The notes: generated by a model from the sequence alone, not told the origin. A stretch of DNA of 42,035 nucleotides from JBBECF01 sp040881945 (GCA_040881945.1 JBBECF010000036.1:1-42035), one strand, 5' to 3'. Shown: positions 16,420 to 23,930, numbered from the stretch's first letter. Made by a program: numbers and translations.

Positions 16420-17469
16420 TCAATATCGGTAGGGAGGACCGGCTTTTTCCATGGTTACGGCGTAATCTTTCAGTATTTTCACCACCTTGGCGTTCCGCGG
16501 GCTCTTTGCGGCAATCTCGTCCCAGAACTTGTGTGCCTCCTCCTCGACTGTCTTCCACTCCGCATCGGGGATGGTGGTGAGCTGCAGCTTGCCGCCCGTG
16601 GTGCGGTAGAAGGCTTCGCCCCACCAGTACCAATGTTGTCTGTAGTAGTGCGAGCTGTCCATGCACAGCCGGAACAACGTCTTCAGATGCTCGGGCACGG
16701 CCTCCCATCTCTCGGTGTTGGCAAAGTACGAGCCGATCCAGGCGCCGGATATGTTGTTCGTCAGATAGTATTTGGTCACGTCGGCCCATCCGACCGTATA
16801 GTCTTCGGTGATGCCGGACCAGGTAATGCCATCCAGCTCGCCCGTCTGAACGGCCATCTCGATGTCCTCCCAGGGAAGCGTCACCGGGACGACGCCGAAG
16901 CGCTGCAGGAACTGGCCGGCCGTCGGGAAGGTGAACACCCGGAGACCCTTGAGGTCCTCGAGGCTGCGGATCGGCTTGACGGTCGCGAAGTTGCACGGGT
17001 CCCAGGACCCGGCACTCAGCCAGGTAACGCCTTTCACTTCGCCGTAGGCCTCTTCCCAGATTTCCTTCAGCCCGTAGTGATTGAACAGCGTGGGCACATC
17101 CAGGCTATAGCGCAACCCGAAGGGGAAGTAGCCGCCGAATACAGCCACATCGACAGGCGCGGCGATCGAATCATCGTCGCTCTGAACGGCATCGATCGTC
17201 CCGGCCTGCATGGCCCGGAAAAGCTCGCCGGTGGGCACCAGCTGATCGGCATTGTAGAGATCGATCACCATCTCGCCATTCGCAGCCTTATTGAAGGCAT
17301 CGATCGACGGTTTGATGACATGCTCGGCCAGGGCGGGGCCGGCATAGGTTTGAAGCCTCCACTTGATGGGCGTTTGCGCCCGCACATAGGGCGCACCCAA
17401 CGTCGTGGCTCCCACGGCAGCAACCGACGCCGCTCCTGCTTTCTTGAGAAAATCGCGTCTGTTCTTCAT
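16420..17469 (-). CDS. dctP: TRAP transporter periplasmic substrate-binding protein DctP
   Basis: The 349-residue product has a twin-arginine signal (MKNRRDFLKKAG, cleaved near APYVRAQ at residue 32), as is common for this family. The mature protein begins IKWRLQTYAGPA and has the DctP-type helix and strand PIRSLEDLKGLRVF with FLQRFGVVPVTLPWEDIEMA, followed by GELDGITWSG. The Arg in KGLRVF normally binds the substrate carboxylate. Family members with this start and a PAL.EHVIKPSIDAFN segment often sit in mannitol/chloroaromatic- or pyruvate-type TRAP clusters, so the ligand is open. A GGGAGG ribosome site supports the ATG at 17469. It is the first gene of the catabolic operon, divergent from the HpaB-family gene. 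Confidence 0.92.
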   Translation of the reverse strand: MKNRRDFLKKAGAASVAAVGATTLGAPYVRAQTPIKWRLQTYAGPALAEHVIKPSIDAFNKAANGEMVIDLYNADQLVPTGELFRAMQAGTIDAVQSDDDSIAAPVDVAVFGGYFPFGLRYSLDVPTLFNHYGLKEIWEEAYGEVKGVTWLSAGSWDPCNFATVKPIRSLEDLKGLRVFTFPTAGQFLQRFGVVPVTLPWEDIEMAVQTGELDGITWSGITEDYTVGWADVTKYYLTNNISGAWIGSYFANTERWEAVPEHLKTLFRLCMDSSHYYRQHWYWWGEAFYRTTGGKLQLTTIPDAEWKTVEEEAHKFWDEIAAKSPRNAKVVKILKDYAVTMEKAGPPYRY

Positions 17470-17548
17470 TCTACCAGCCTCCCTTCACGGTGTTTGAGTC
17501 AACATCCGATCGTCTTATCGAGTCTGCATCTTCCTGAAAAGGGGATGT

Positions 17549-17781
17549 TCCGCCCGAGACGTGGCCCGCGATCGCGGCGCCGGCGCCGAGCGCCCGGAGC
17601 GAGCCGACGCGCGCGTCGCGGCGCAGCTTCCGCTTCTCGAAATACGCCGCCCCCCCAATTCTTGTTCTTGTCGGCCGAATGGTGCGTCACGGTCCGGGCT
17701 CTTGTAAAGGCCCTTGTCGGCACGCGGGCGCCCGGCATCGTCGGCAACAATTCGGTTTTCTCCGGCCGGCGCCTCGGTCAA
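17549..17781 (-). pseudogene. Decayed N-terminal fragment of an APC-type (ethanolamine-permease-like) transporter
   Basis: In the 353-base region between the two operons the minus strand encodes, at 17644-17549, a peptide beginning YFEKRKLRRDARVGS and continuing LRALGAGAAIAGHVSGG. From memory this matches the N-terminus of ethanolamine-type APC permeases (YFEKR.L.R.AGVWSLWALGVGAVISG.F.GW), except that tryptophans have become Gly or Arg. The peptide is out of frame with an upstream stretch from a TTG at 17781 that ends RQEQELGG. Adding one G to the 7-G run at about 17650-17656 would join the two into one natural N-terminus. Everything beyond the first membrane helix is missing. I read it as a truncated, frameshifted remnant. 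The match was made by eye without a database. Confidence 0.55.
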
Positions 17782-17822
17782 TATCGGTCCTCGCCGACGC
17801 GAGGACAGGGGGACGGGGGCGC

Positions 17823-19289
17823 ATGATCAGGACCGGGGCGGAGTACCGGGAGTCGATCCGCGACGGGCGCGCCGTGTGGATCAACGGCGAGCGCGTGAAG
17901 GACGTGCCCTCGCACCCGGCCTTCAAGCCGATCGTCGACGTCCGCGCCCGCATCTACGACATGGCGCACGAGGACGCGACCCGCGACATCATGTCCTATG
18001 TCGACGCCGACACCAACGAGGCCAACTGCATCGCCTACCGGCTGCCGCACGAGCGGCAGGACTGGCACGACAAGCGCCGCGCCGTCGACACGGTGATGAC
18101 CGACATCGGCGGCGTCGTCATCCGCGTCGGCGACGAGACGATCGGCGAGATGTGGTCGCTCCACGACGGCCGGGAGGTGCTGAACGAGGTCGACCCGCGC
18201 TTCGCGCGGAACATCGAGACGCATATCCAACGCGCGTTGCGCACCGACACCTTCCACGTCTCGGCCAATACCGACCCCAAGGGCGACCGATCGAAACGGC
18301 CGCAGGACCAGGACCCCGACATGCTGCTGCACCTGGTCAAGGAGACCGACGCCGGCATCGTCGTGCGCGGGGCGAAGTACGAGACCGCGGCGGCCTACGC
18401 CAACCAGGCCTTCGTCAAGCCGACCATCGCCAACTGGGGCGACGAGAAGCTGTCCGATTACGCGCTCGGCTTCATCGCCGACATGGGCGCGCCCGGCATC
18501 AAGCACATCTGCCGCACCGGCTTCGCCGGCCGCGCCCCGGCGCGCGACTATCCGCTCGCCAGCCGCTTCGACGAGGTCGATACGCTGCTCGTCTTCGACG
18601 ACGTTCTGATCCCGTGGGAGGACGTGCTGTTCTACCGGCACACGCGGGCGGCGGGCTTCATCCGCGCCACGCTGCACCGTTACAGCGCCTTCCCCTTCGT
18701 CCAGCGCATCCTGACCGTCGCCGACATGATGATCGGCGCCGCTCTGTTCAACGTCCGTCAGACCGGCCTCGACCAGCAACAGGCAGTGCGCGAGAAGCTG
18801 GCCGAGCTCGCCTGCTACCGCGAGACCATCAACGCCCACCTGACCGCTGCCGTCGCGCTCGCCGAGCCGAGCCCGGCCGGCCTGCTGATGCCGAACCAGT
18901 CGCTGCTCTACACGGGCCGGGTGCAGGCCTGCACGCGCCTGCCGGCGATGATGCATCTGGCGCGCGAGCTGTGCGGCGGGCAGATCTGCGTCACGCCGGA
19001 CAGCGCCGCCTTCGACGATGCCGAGACCGGGCCTTGGCTGCACAAATACTACAGCGTCAACGAAGACTGGGTGGCCGAGGACCGGCGCAAGCTGCTCGCC
19101 TTCGCCCGCGACCTGCTCAACTCGGACTATGCCGGCCACCGGCTGACCTTCGAGCTGTTCGCCCAGTCGCCGCCCTTCGCGCATTTGAACGCGGTCTACA
19201 ACAATTTCGATTTTTCCGGCCCGCTGGACTTCGTCAAGAAGTCCGCCGGCCTGTCGGACCGCGTCCTGCGCAAGCAGCAGAAGAAATAG
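17823..19289 (+). CDS. Divergent HpaB-family flavin-dependent oxygenase
   Basis: The 488-residue product belongs to the 4-hydroxyphenylacetate 3-hydroxylase (HpaB) superfamily, which uses reduced FAD and oxygen to hydroxylate phenols or related rings. Family-like stretches are the N-terminus GAEYRESIRDGRAVWINGER, the middle DAGIVVRGAKYETAAAYANQ, the segment FDDVLIPWEDVLFYRH, and a long helical C-terminal domain. The usual GRSPDY region near residue 110 is replaced by IGGVVIRVGDETIGEM, which is odd. The CxxxC and His ligands of the related 4-hydroxybutyryl-CoA dehydratase are absent. No flavin reductase (HpaC) gene is adjacent. The ATG at 17823 follows a G-rich AGGGGGACGGGGG stretch. It leads a four-gene operon with RidA, PhyH and DUF1028 proteins. 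Confidence 0.8.
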   Translation: MIRTGAEYRESIRDGRAVWINGERVKDVPSHPAFKPIVDVRARIYDMAHEDATRDIMSYVDADTNEANCIAYRLPHERQDWHDKRRAVDTVMTDIGGVVIRVGDETIGEMWSLHDGREVLNEVDPRFARNIETHIQRALRTDTFHVSANTDPKGDRSKRPQDQDPDMLLHLVKETDAGIVVRGAKYETAAAYANQAFVKPTIANWGDEKLSDYALGFIADMGAPGIKHICRTGFAGRAPARDYPLASRFDEVDTLLVFDDVLIPWEDVLFYRHTRAAGFIRATLHRYSAFPFVQRILTVADMMIGAALFNVRQTGLDQQQAVREKLAELACYRETINAHLTAAVALAEPSPAGLLMPNQSLLYTGRVQACTRLPAMMHLARELCGGQICVTPDSAAFDDAETGPWLHKYYSVNEDWVAEDRRKLLAFARDLLNSDYAGHRLTFELFAQSPPFAHLNAVYNNFDFSGPLDFVKKSAGLSDRVLRKQQKK

Positions 19290-19306
19290 GAAGAGGCCCG
19301 ACGGCG

Positions 19307-19735
19307 ATGGCCCATATCCGCCTGCGCAAGTTCAACACGCGCGACACCTATCCCGAACAGACGCTCGACAACGACCTCGCGCAAGCGGTGCGCGCCGGCA
19401 ACCACGTCTTCCTGCGCGGTCAGGTCGGCCAGGATCTCGATGGGCGCGTCGTCGGCATCGGCGACCCGGCGGCGCAGGCCGAACAGGCGATGCGCAACGT
19501 CAAGACCCTGCTCGAGGAGGCCGGCAGCCGCCTCGAGCACATCTGCAAGGTGACGATCTACATCACAGACCGCGCCCACCGCGAGCCGGTCTATCGCGTC
19601 GTCGGAAGCTGGCTGAAGGGCGTGTTCCCGTGCTCCACCGGCCTCATCGTCAGCGGCCTCGCGCGCCCCGAATATCTCATGGAGATCGACGTCGCGGCGG
19701 TGATCCCGGAGGAGCCGGCGCGCGCGCCGGCCTGA
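19307..19735 (+). CDS. RidA/YjgF/YER057c/UK114 family protein
   Basis: The 142-residue product carries the Rid fold: the N-terminal YPEQTLDNDLAQAVRAGNHV, then FLRGQVGQDLDGRVVGIGDP, AAQAEQAMRNVKTLLEEAGS, HICKVTIYITD and YLMEIDVAAVIPEE. RidA proteins hydrolyse reactive enamines and imines (for example 2-aminoacrylate), and related RutC-type members act inside nitrogen-compound degradation pathways. The Arg of the canonical RidA substrate site (SGQ...P....D...Q....N....L) is not clearly in place, so it may be a specialised paralogue. It begins 17 bases after the HpaB-family gene, so a role in clearing an imine or enamine product of that enzyme is plausible. Confidence 0.85.
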   Translation: MAHIRLRKFNTRDTYPEQTLDNDLAQAVRAGNHVFLRGQVGQDLDGRVVGIGDPAAQAEQAMRNVKTLLEEAGSRLEHICKVTIYITDRAHREPVYRVVGSWLKGVFPCSTGLIVSGLARPEYLMEIDVAAVIPEEPARAPA

Positions 19736-19761
19736 CGGGCGCGGCAACCAGGGAGGACACG

Positions 19762-20655
19762 ATGCTCGAACGATCGCAGATCGACCGTTTCTGGCGCGAC
19801 GGCTATCTGACCGTGGCGGGGGCGGTCACGCCGGCCCAGCTCGGCGCGATGCGGCGCGACCTGGCGGCGTGGGTCGATGAGAGCCGGCTTCACGCCGGGC
19901 CGTTCGGGCCGCCCACGGTCGACGGACGGCCGCGCTTCGACATGGGCGAGGAGCATTCGCCCGAACGGCCGGCGCTGCGGCGGGTCAACAACCCCTCCGA
20001 CATCTCCACGGCCTTCGGCGCGGTGATGCGCGATGCGCCCGTCGTGGACATGGTGGCGGACCTGATCGGCCCCGACGTCAAGTTCCACCACTGCAAGATT
20101 AACCTGAAGCTGCCCGGATCGCACACCGAGGTCGGCTATCACCAGGACTTCGGCTACACGCCGCACACCAACGACGATCTGGTGACCGCGCTGCTGATGC
20201 TCGACGACATGACCGAAGAGAACGGCTGCCTCATGGTCGTTCCGGGCTCGCACAAGGGCCCGCTCTATTCGCTTTACGACGGCGAGCGGTTCACCGGCTT
20301 CATCGCGCCCGAAGCCGTGGCGCGGCTGAAGGGCAACGAGGTCGCGGTGACCGGGCCGGCCGGGGCGGCGTGCCTCATGCACACGCGGCTCGTCCACGGC
20401 TCGGCGGCGAACCGCTCGTCCGCATCGCGCTCTCTCTACATCTGCGTGTACACGGCGGCCGATGCGGTTCCGCTGGCCGCGAATCCGCTCGCCAACCCGA
20501 ACGAGGGGCTGATCGTCCGTGGCCGCGGGAGCCGGACGGCTCGGCTGCGGGGCGAGGCCGTCGAGTTGCCGGAACGGCCCAGGGTCGCCTCGTTCTTCGC
20601 CACTCAGGGGCAACGGTCCGCCAGCGGCGGCCGGGCGGAGGGAACCGGGCAATGA
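19762..20655 (+). CDS. Phytanoyl-CoA dioxygenase (PhyH) family Fe(II)/2-oxoglutarate oxygenase
   Basis: The 297-residue product has the PhyH layout: an opening FWRDGYLTVAGAVTPAQL, the iron ligands His and Asp in GYHQDFGYTPH (around residues 130-135), ENGCLMVVPGSHKG, and the distal His and oxoglutarate-binding Arg in LVHGSAANRSSASRSLY. It would hydroxylate a small metabolite with oxygen and 2-oxoglutarate in the cytoplasm. The start has a GGGAGGACACG ribosome site, and the stop overlaps the next ATG (ATGA), so it is coupled to the DUF1028 gene. The substrate is unknown; its partner genes point to a nitrogen-containing organic compound. Confidence 0.87.
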   Translation: MLERSQIDRFWRDGYLTVAGAVTPAQLGAMRRDLAAWVDESRLHAGPFGPPTVDGRPRFDMGEEHSPERPALRRVNNPSDISTAFGAVMRDAPVVDMVADLIGPDVKFHHCKINLKLPGSHTEVGYHQDFGYTPHTNDDLVTALLMLDDMTEENGCLMVVPGSHKGPLYSLYDGERFTGFIAPEAVARLKGNEVAVTGPAGAACLMHTRLVHGSAANRSSASRSLYICVYTAADAVPLAANPLANPNEGLIVRGRGSRTARLRGEAVELPERPRVASFFATQGQRSASGGRAEGTGQ

Positions 20656-21329
20656 CCTTCTCGATCGTCGGGCGCTGCGCCCGAACCGGCATGCTCGGCG
20701 TCGCGATAACGAGCTCGAGTGTCGCCGTTGCCGCCCGCTGTCCTTGGGTCAGGGCCGGGGTCGGCGCCGTGACGACGCAGAACATCACCGATCCGCGGCT
20801 TGGGCCGCGCGGCCTCGATCTCTTGGCCGCGGGCCTCGGCGCGGCCGAGGCGATGCGCCGGCTCGTCGCCGCGGCGCCGCATGTCGAGTACCGGCAGGTG
20901 GCGATGATCGACGCGCGCGGCGGGACCGCGCTGCATTCGGGCAGCGGCGTCCTCGGCACCCACGCCGCCGCCGCCGGCCCCGATTGCGTCGCCGCCGGAA
21001 ATATCCTGAATAACGCCGGGGTGCCGGCGGCGATGGCGCGCACCTTCGCCGCCGACGCCGGCGTCCACCTCGCCGAGCGGCTGCTGCGCGCGATCGAGGA
21101 GGGACTGGTCGCCGGCGGCGAGGCGGGTCCGGTCAAGTCGGCCGGCCTGCTGGTGGCGCACGAGCAGGAATGGCCGCTCGTGAGCCTGCGCGTCGATTGG
21201 GACGACGACAACCCGCTGCTTGGCTTGCGCCGGCTGTGGGAACGCTTCGAGCCGGAGATGCAGACCTACGTCACCCGCGCCCTCGACCCGGCGGCGGCCC
21301 CGGCCTACGGCGTGCCGGGCGATCCGTGA
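20652..21329 (+). CDS. DUF1028 family protein (Ntn-hydrolase-like)
   Basis: The 225-residue product starts MTFSIVGRCARTGMLGVAITS and continues with SSVAVAARCPWVRAGVGAVTTQN, the DUF1028 signature. It also has VAAGNILNNAGVPAAMARTF and ends with PLLGLRRLWERFEPEM. DUF1028 proteins have an Ntn-hydrolase-like fold and are often found with RidA proteins, M20 peptidases and dioxygenases in amide- or amine-degrading clusters, but no activity is established to my knowledge. The start overlaps the PhyH stop codon. It is the last gene of this operon and is followed by a palindromic repeat. A role as an amidohydrolase removing a gamma-glutamyl group made by the divergent operon would be attractive but is only speculation. 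Confidence 0.87.
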   Translation: MTFSIVGRCARTGMLGVAITSSSVAVAARCPWVRAGVGAVTTQNITDPRLGPRGLDLLAAGLGAAEAMRRLVAAAPHVEYRQVAMIDARGGTALHSGSGVLGTHAAAAGPDCVAAGNILNNAGVPAAMARTFAADAGVHLAERLLRAIEEGLVAGGEAGPVKSAGLLVAHEQEWPLVSLRVDWDDDNPLLGLRRLWERFEPEMQTYVTRALDPAAAPAYGVPGDP

Positions 21330-21372
21330 CGACTGCCTTGTGGAGACCGTAGCAAAGCCTCCTTGCGGTTCG

Positions 21373-21451
21373 CCCTCATGCTTCGACAGGCTCAGCATGA
21401 GGGCTCCAAACCAATGGGTTAGCCTCACCCTGAGCTTGTCGAAGGGTGAGG
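21373..21451. repeat. Intergenic palindromic repeat, copy 2
   Basis: The left arm, CCCTCATGCTTCGACAGGCTCAGCATGAGGG (21373-21403), and the right arm, CCTCACCCTGAGCTTGTCGAAGGGTGAGG (21423-21451), are each self-complementary and are also inverted copies of one another around a 19-base spacer. The element sits between the DUF1028 and hicB genes and resembles the copies near 8.7 and 29.4 kb. Confidence 0.8.
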
Positions 21452-21479
21452 CGGCGGAATCGGCGAGGTAAGGGTGCAG

Positions 21480-21836
21480 ATGCTCCAGAAACTGATGCGT
21501 TACAAGGACTATTACGCGAGCATCGAGTTCGACCGGTCGGCCGATGCGTTTCATGGACGCGTGATCGGCATTCGCGATGTCGTCGACTTCTATGGCGGCA
21601 CTCCGGACGAGCTCCGAAAGGAACTGAAGAACTCCGTCGAGGAGTATCTGACTTGGTGCGCAGAAGAGGGCGTCGCTCCTCAAAAGTCGTGGCTCGGCAA
21701 GCTGACGATTCGGCCGGATGAGGACCTGCGTCGGCGCCTCGTCGTGGCGGCAACGGCAGAGCGCAAGAGCGTCAACACCTACGTCACCGAAGTGCTCGAC
21801 CGCGAGACGCGCCGGCTACTCGAGCAGTCCGATTGA
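21480..21836 (+). CDS. hicB: HicB-family antitoxin, apparently without HicA
   Basis: The 118-residue product has the HicB partial RNase-H-like fold, with MRYKDYYASIEFDRSADAFHG followed by RVIGIRDVVDFYGG, PDELRKELKNSVEEYLTWC, and a C-terminal ribbon-helix-helix segment (LTIRPDEDLRRRLVVAATAE with NTYVTEVLDRE). HicB normally binds and neutralises the small mRNase HicA. No HicA-like ORF (about 60 residues with a double-stranded-RNA-binding fold) is present on either side. Upstream is a palindromic repeat, and downstream the gene overlaps the opposing oxidoreductase gene by 21 bases. The ATG at 21480 follows GAGGTAAGGG; a GTG at 21474 is also possible. It may act alone as a regulator or be a solitary relic. 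Confidence 0.85.
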   Translation: MLQKLMRYKDYYASIEFDRSADAFHGRVIGIRDVVDFYGGTPDELRKELKNSVEEYLTWCAEEGVAPQKSWLGKLTIRPDEDLRRRLVVAATAERKSVNTYVTEVLDRETRRLLEQSD

Positions 21837-22970
21837 GCATGCCGCCTCTGCCTCGCCGTCGAGTCGTTCCACCACCGCGTCCGCAATGGCCATGCACGCG
21901 GTCAAGCCCGGCGATTCGATGCCGTAGAGGTTGACCAGGCCGCGGACACCGTGCGCCTCCGGCCCCTGGATCAGGAAGTCCGCGGGCGGCGAGCCCGGCG
22001 CCTGCAGCTTCGGCCGGATCCCGGCATAGTCCGGGTGCAGGGCGCCGGCCGGCAGGTCGGGGTAGTAGCGGCGGATCGCGGCCTCGAACGGCGCCGCGCG
22101 GGCGGGATCGACGTCGTAGTCGATGCGCTCCACCCATTCGACGTCGGGGCCGAAGCGGACCCGTCCGGCGAGGTCGAGGACGACATGGATGCCGAGGCTG
22201 GCGCTGTCGGGCATCGGGTAGATGAGGCGCGTGAACGGCGACCGGCCGGCCAGCGAGAAATAGCTGCCCTTGGCGAGGAATCGCGGCGGCACCGTCGCGG
22301 GATCGAGACCGGCGAGGCCGCGCGCGATCTCTTGCGCGTGCAGCCCGGCGGCGTTGACCAGGCGCCGACAGGCGAGGCGCATCGGCGCCGCGCCGCCGAC
22401 CTCGATCCGGAAGCCGTCGTCCGCGACGCGCCCGCCCAGGACCGGGCTGCGCAGCGCGACGACGGCGCCGTGCGCCTCGGCCTCGCCTTGCAGGGCCAGC
22501 ATCAGGCCGTGGCTGTCGACGATGCCGGTCGAGGGCGAGAGCACGGCGGCCACGCACCGGATAACCGGCTCCAGGCGCCGTGCCGCCACGGCGTCGAGCC
22601 ATTCCAGGTCATCGACCCCGTTCGCCATCGCCCGCTCGCGCAGGGCGCGCAGGGCCGGCACCTGGTCCGCCGCGGTCGCCACGATCAGCTTGCCGAGGCG
22701 CGCGTGGCCGATGCCGTTGGCGGCGCAGTAGGCATAGAGCCGCGCCTTGCCGGCGACGCACAGCCGCGCCTTGAGGCTGCCGGTGGGGTAGTAGATGCCG
22801 GCGTGGATCACCTCGCTGTTGCGCGAGCTCGTCTCCGACCCGACTGTGGCCGCGGCCTCGAGCACGACGACCTCGCGGCCGGCGAGCGCCAACGCGCGGG
22901 CGACCGCGAGCCCGATCGCCCCGGCGCCGACGACGACGCAGTCGGCGATGTCTGCGGTCGGTGGTGGCAC
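21816..22970 (-). CDS. FAD-dependent oxidoreductase, L-2-hydroxyglutarate oxidase (LhgO) homologue
   Basis: The 384-residue product is of the DAO/LhgO family. It has the FAD-binding VVGAGAIGLAVARALALAGR at about 13-32, the glutamate at the end of strand two (VVVLEAA), the family motif SSRNSEVIHAGIYYPTGSLK with its presumed FAD-contact His, and a C-terminal NLYGIESPGLTACMAIADAV. LhgO oxidises L-2-hydroxyglutarate to 2-oxoglutarate and passes electrons to quinones. The start is a GTG at 22970. It lies 6 bases after the upstream lipoprotein gene, so all three genes of this set are probably co-transcribed, although a functional link is not obvious. Its tail overlaps hicB. Confidence 0.88.
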   Translation of the reverse strand: MPPPTADIADCVVVGAGAIGLAVARALALAGREVVVLEAAATVGSETSSRNSEVIHAGIYYPTGSLKARLCVAGKARLYAYCAANGIGHARLGKLIVATAADQVPALRALRERAMANGVDDLEWLDAVAARRLEPVIRCVAAVLSPSTGIVDSHGLMLALQGEAEAHGAVVALRSPVLGGRVADDGFRIEVGGAAPMRLACRRLVNAAGLHAQEIARGLAGLDPATVPPRFLAKGSYFSLAGRSPFTRLIYPMPDSASLGIHVVLDLAGRVRFGPDVEWVERIDYDVDPARAAPFEAAIRRYYPDLPAGALHPDYAGIRPKLQAPGSPPADFLIQGPEAHGVRGLVNLYGIESPGLTACMAIADAVVERLDGEAEAACSIGLLE

Positions 22971-22976
22971 GGGGCG

Positions 22977-23930
22977 TTAGATAGCGCCGTAGCGCAAGCG
23001 GACGGCGCGGCCTTGCCGGTCGATCCCGGTGAAATTGCCGGCGCCCTCCGCCGGGCTGACGTAGGTTCCGGCGACGGACAGGCCGTTGTCGCAGAGCATG
23101 TCCCAGCCGCCCGACGGCGGGGCGTCGGTGCCGTAGGATCCCGCCAGGTTGGTCCACTGCCCGGCGCACGACGTGCCGTCGTCGAGCCGCAGGCGGAATT
23201 CGCCGTCCGCCGCGGACGCGATGACCGCGATCGTCCCCGCGATGGCGCTGCCGCGTCCCTCCCAATCGATCCGCGCGGGCATTGCCACGGCCGCCGGTTC
23301 GGAAACCTGGTCCGCCCGTGCGCCGGGCGCCGCGGACGGCACCCCGTAATCGGCGTGGCCGACGGCGGCGACGATGCGTTCCGCCTGCGCGGCGTCGAGC
23401 TCCGCCGCGGACTCTCGGCAATAGAAGCCGAACAGCGCCTTGTTGCCGGCCATGCCGTGTTGCCTCGAGCCGAAGGGCTGCTCGAAGACGACGCACGACA
23501 TGTTGTCGGCCGCCACGAGCTGATACTGAGCGGCCCCGATGCGGTTCGTGGCCTTCCCGGACTCGCCGAAGAAGAGCGTCCGTCCGCTGAAGAACTCGAA
23601 ATCGTCGACTAGGCCGCCCGGTCCGGCGGGCCGGCCCAAGAAGTACGAGGGCGGCGGTCGATAGAAGACGATCTCCGCCCGTGGCAACCGACCGGAGACG
23701 GGACCGTAGATGCCGACGGTCCATTCCTCGCCGTTCGAAGTATTTTCGCGAAAGAACTGGCGAAATCCCCCTTCGATGCCCGGGCCGTAGAAAATCAGCC
23801 GGCTTTCCGCCTCCGATATCTCGCCGCTGTCGCCGGACAGCGCCCCGGCCCCGCATCCCGCGAGCAGGCTCGACAAGGCGGCCGCGACCGGCGCGAGCGG
23901 CCGACGCGGTCGCAAGATCGTCGCAGTCAT
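22977..23930 (-). CDS. Putative lipoprotein of unknown function, paired with a zinc peptidase lipoprotein
   Basis: I do not recognise the family. The 317-residue product starts MTATILRPRRPLAPVAAALS and has a lipobox (LLAGC) with Cys at residue 26, so it should be lipid-anchored. The first half has YGPVSGRLPRAEIVFYRPPP and an FFGESGKATNRIG segment; Cys pairs appear at NMSCVVF/GFYCRES and TSCAGQW/DMLCDNG. The C-terminal part looks like a small beta-rich domain with SGGWDMLCDNG and AEGAGNFTGIDRQGRAVRLR. Its ATG overlaps the stop of the upstream metallopeptidase gene (ATGA), which suggests they are made together and may act on each other. The start is fixed by the lipobox. Confidence 0.75.
   Translation of the reverse strand: MTATILRPRRPLAPVAAALSSLLAGCGAGALSGDSGEISEAESRLIFYGPGIEGGFRQFFRENTSNGEEWTVGIYGPVSGRLPRAEIVFYRPPPSYFLGRPAGPGGLVDDFEFFSGRTLFFGESGKATNRIGAAQYQLVAADNMSCVVFEQPFGSRQHGMAGNKALFGFYCRESAAELDAAQAERIVAAVGHADYGVPSAAPGARADQVSEPAAVAMPARIDWEGRGSAIAGTIAVIASAADGEFRLRLDDGTSCAGQWTNLAGSYGTDAPPSGGWDMLCDNGLSVAGTYVSPAEGAGNFTGIDRQGRAVRLRYGAI

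Noticed and set aside
17823..19289. The flavoprotein as a 4-hydroxybutyryl-CoA dehydratase
   Set aside because: The iron-sulfur ligands (CxxxC near residue 100 and the later His and Cys) are not seen; an oxygenase-type family member is more likely.
17714..19306. Long upstream extension of the RidA frame
   Set aside because: It overlaps the HpaB-family gene entirely. The RidA family starts at 19307, in good agreement with its usual length.
21330..21479. A hicA toxin gene upstream of hicB
   Set aside because: The space is only 150 bases, about half of it a palindromic repeat, and contains no HicA-like frame.
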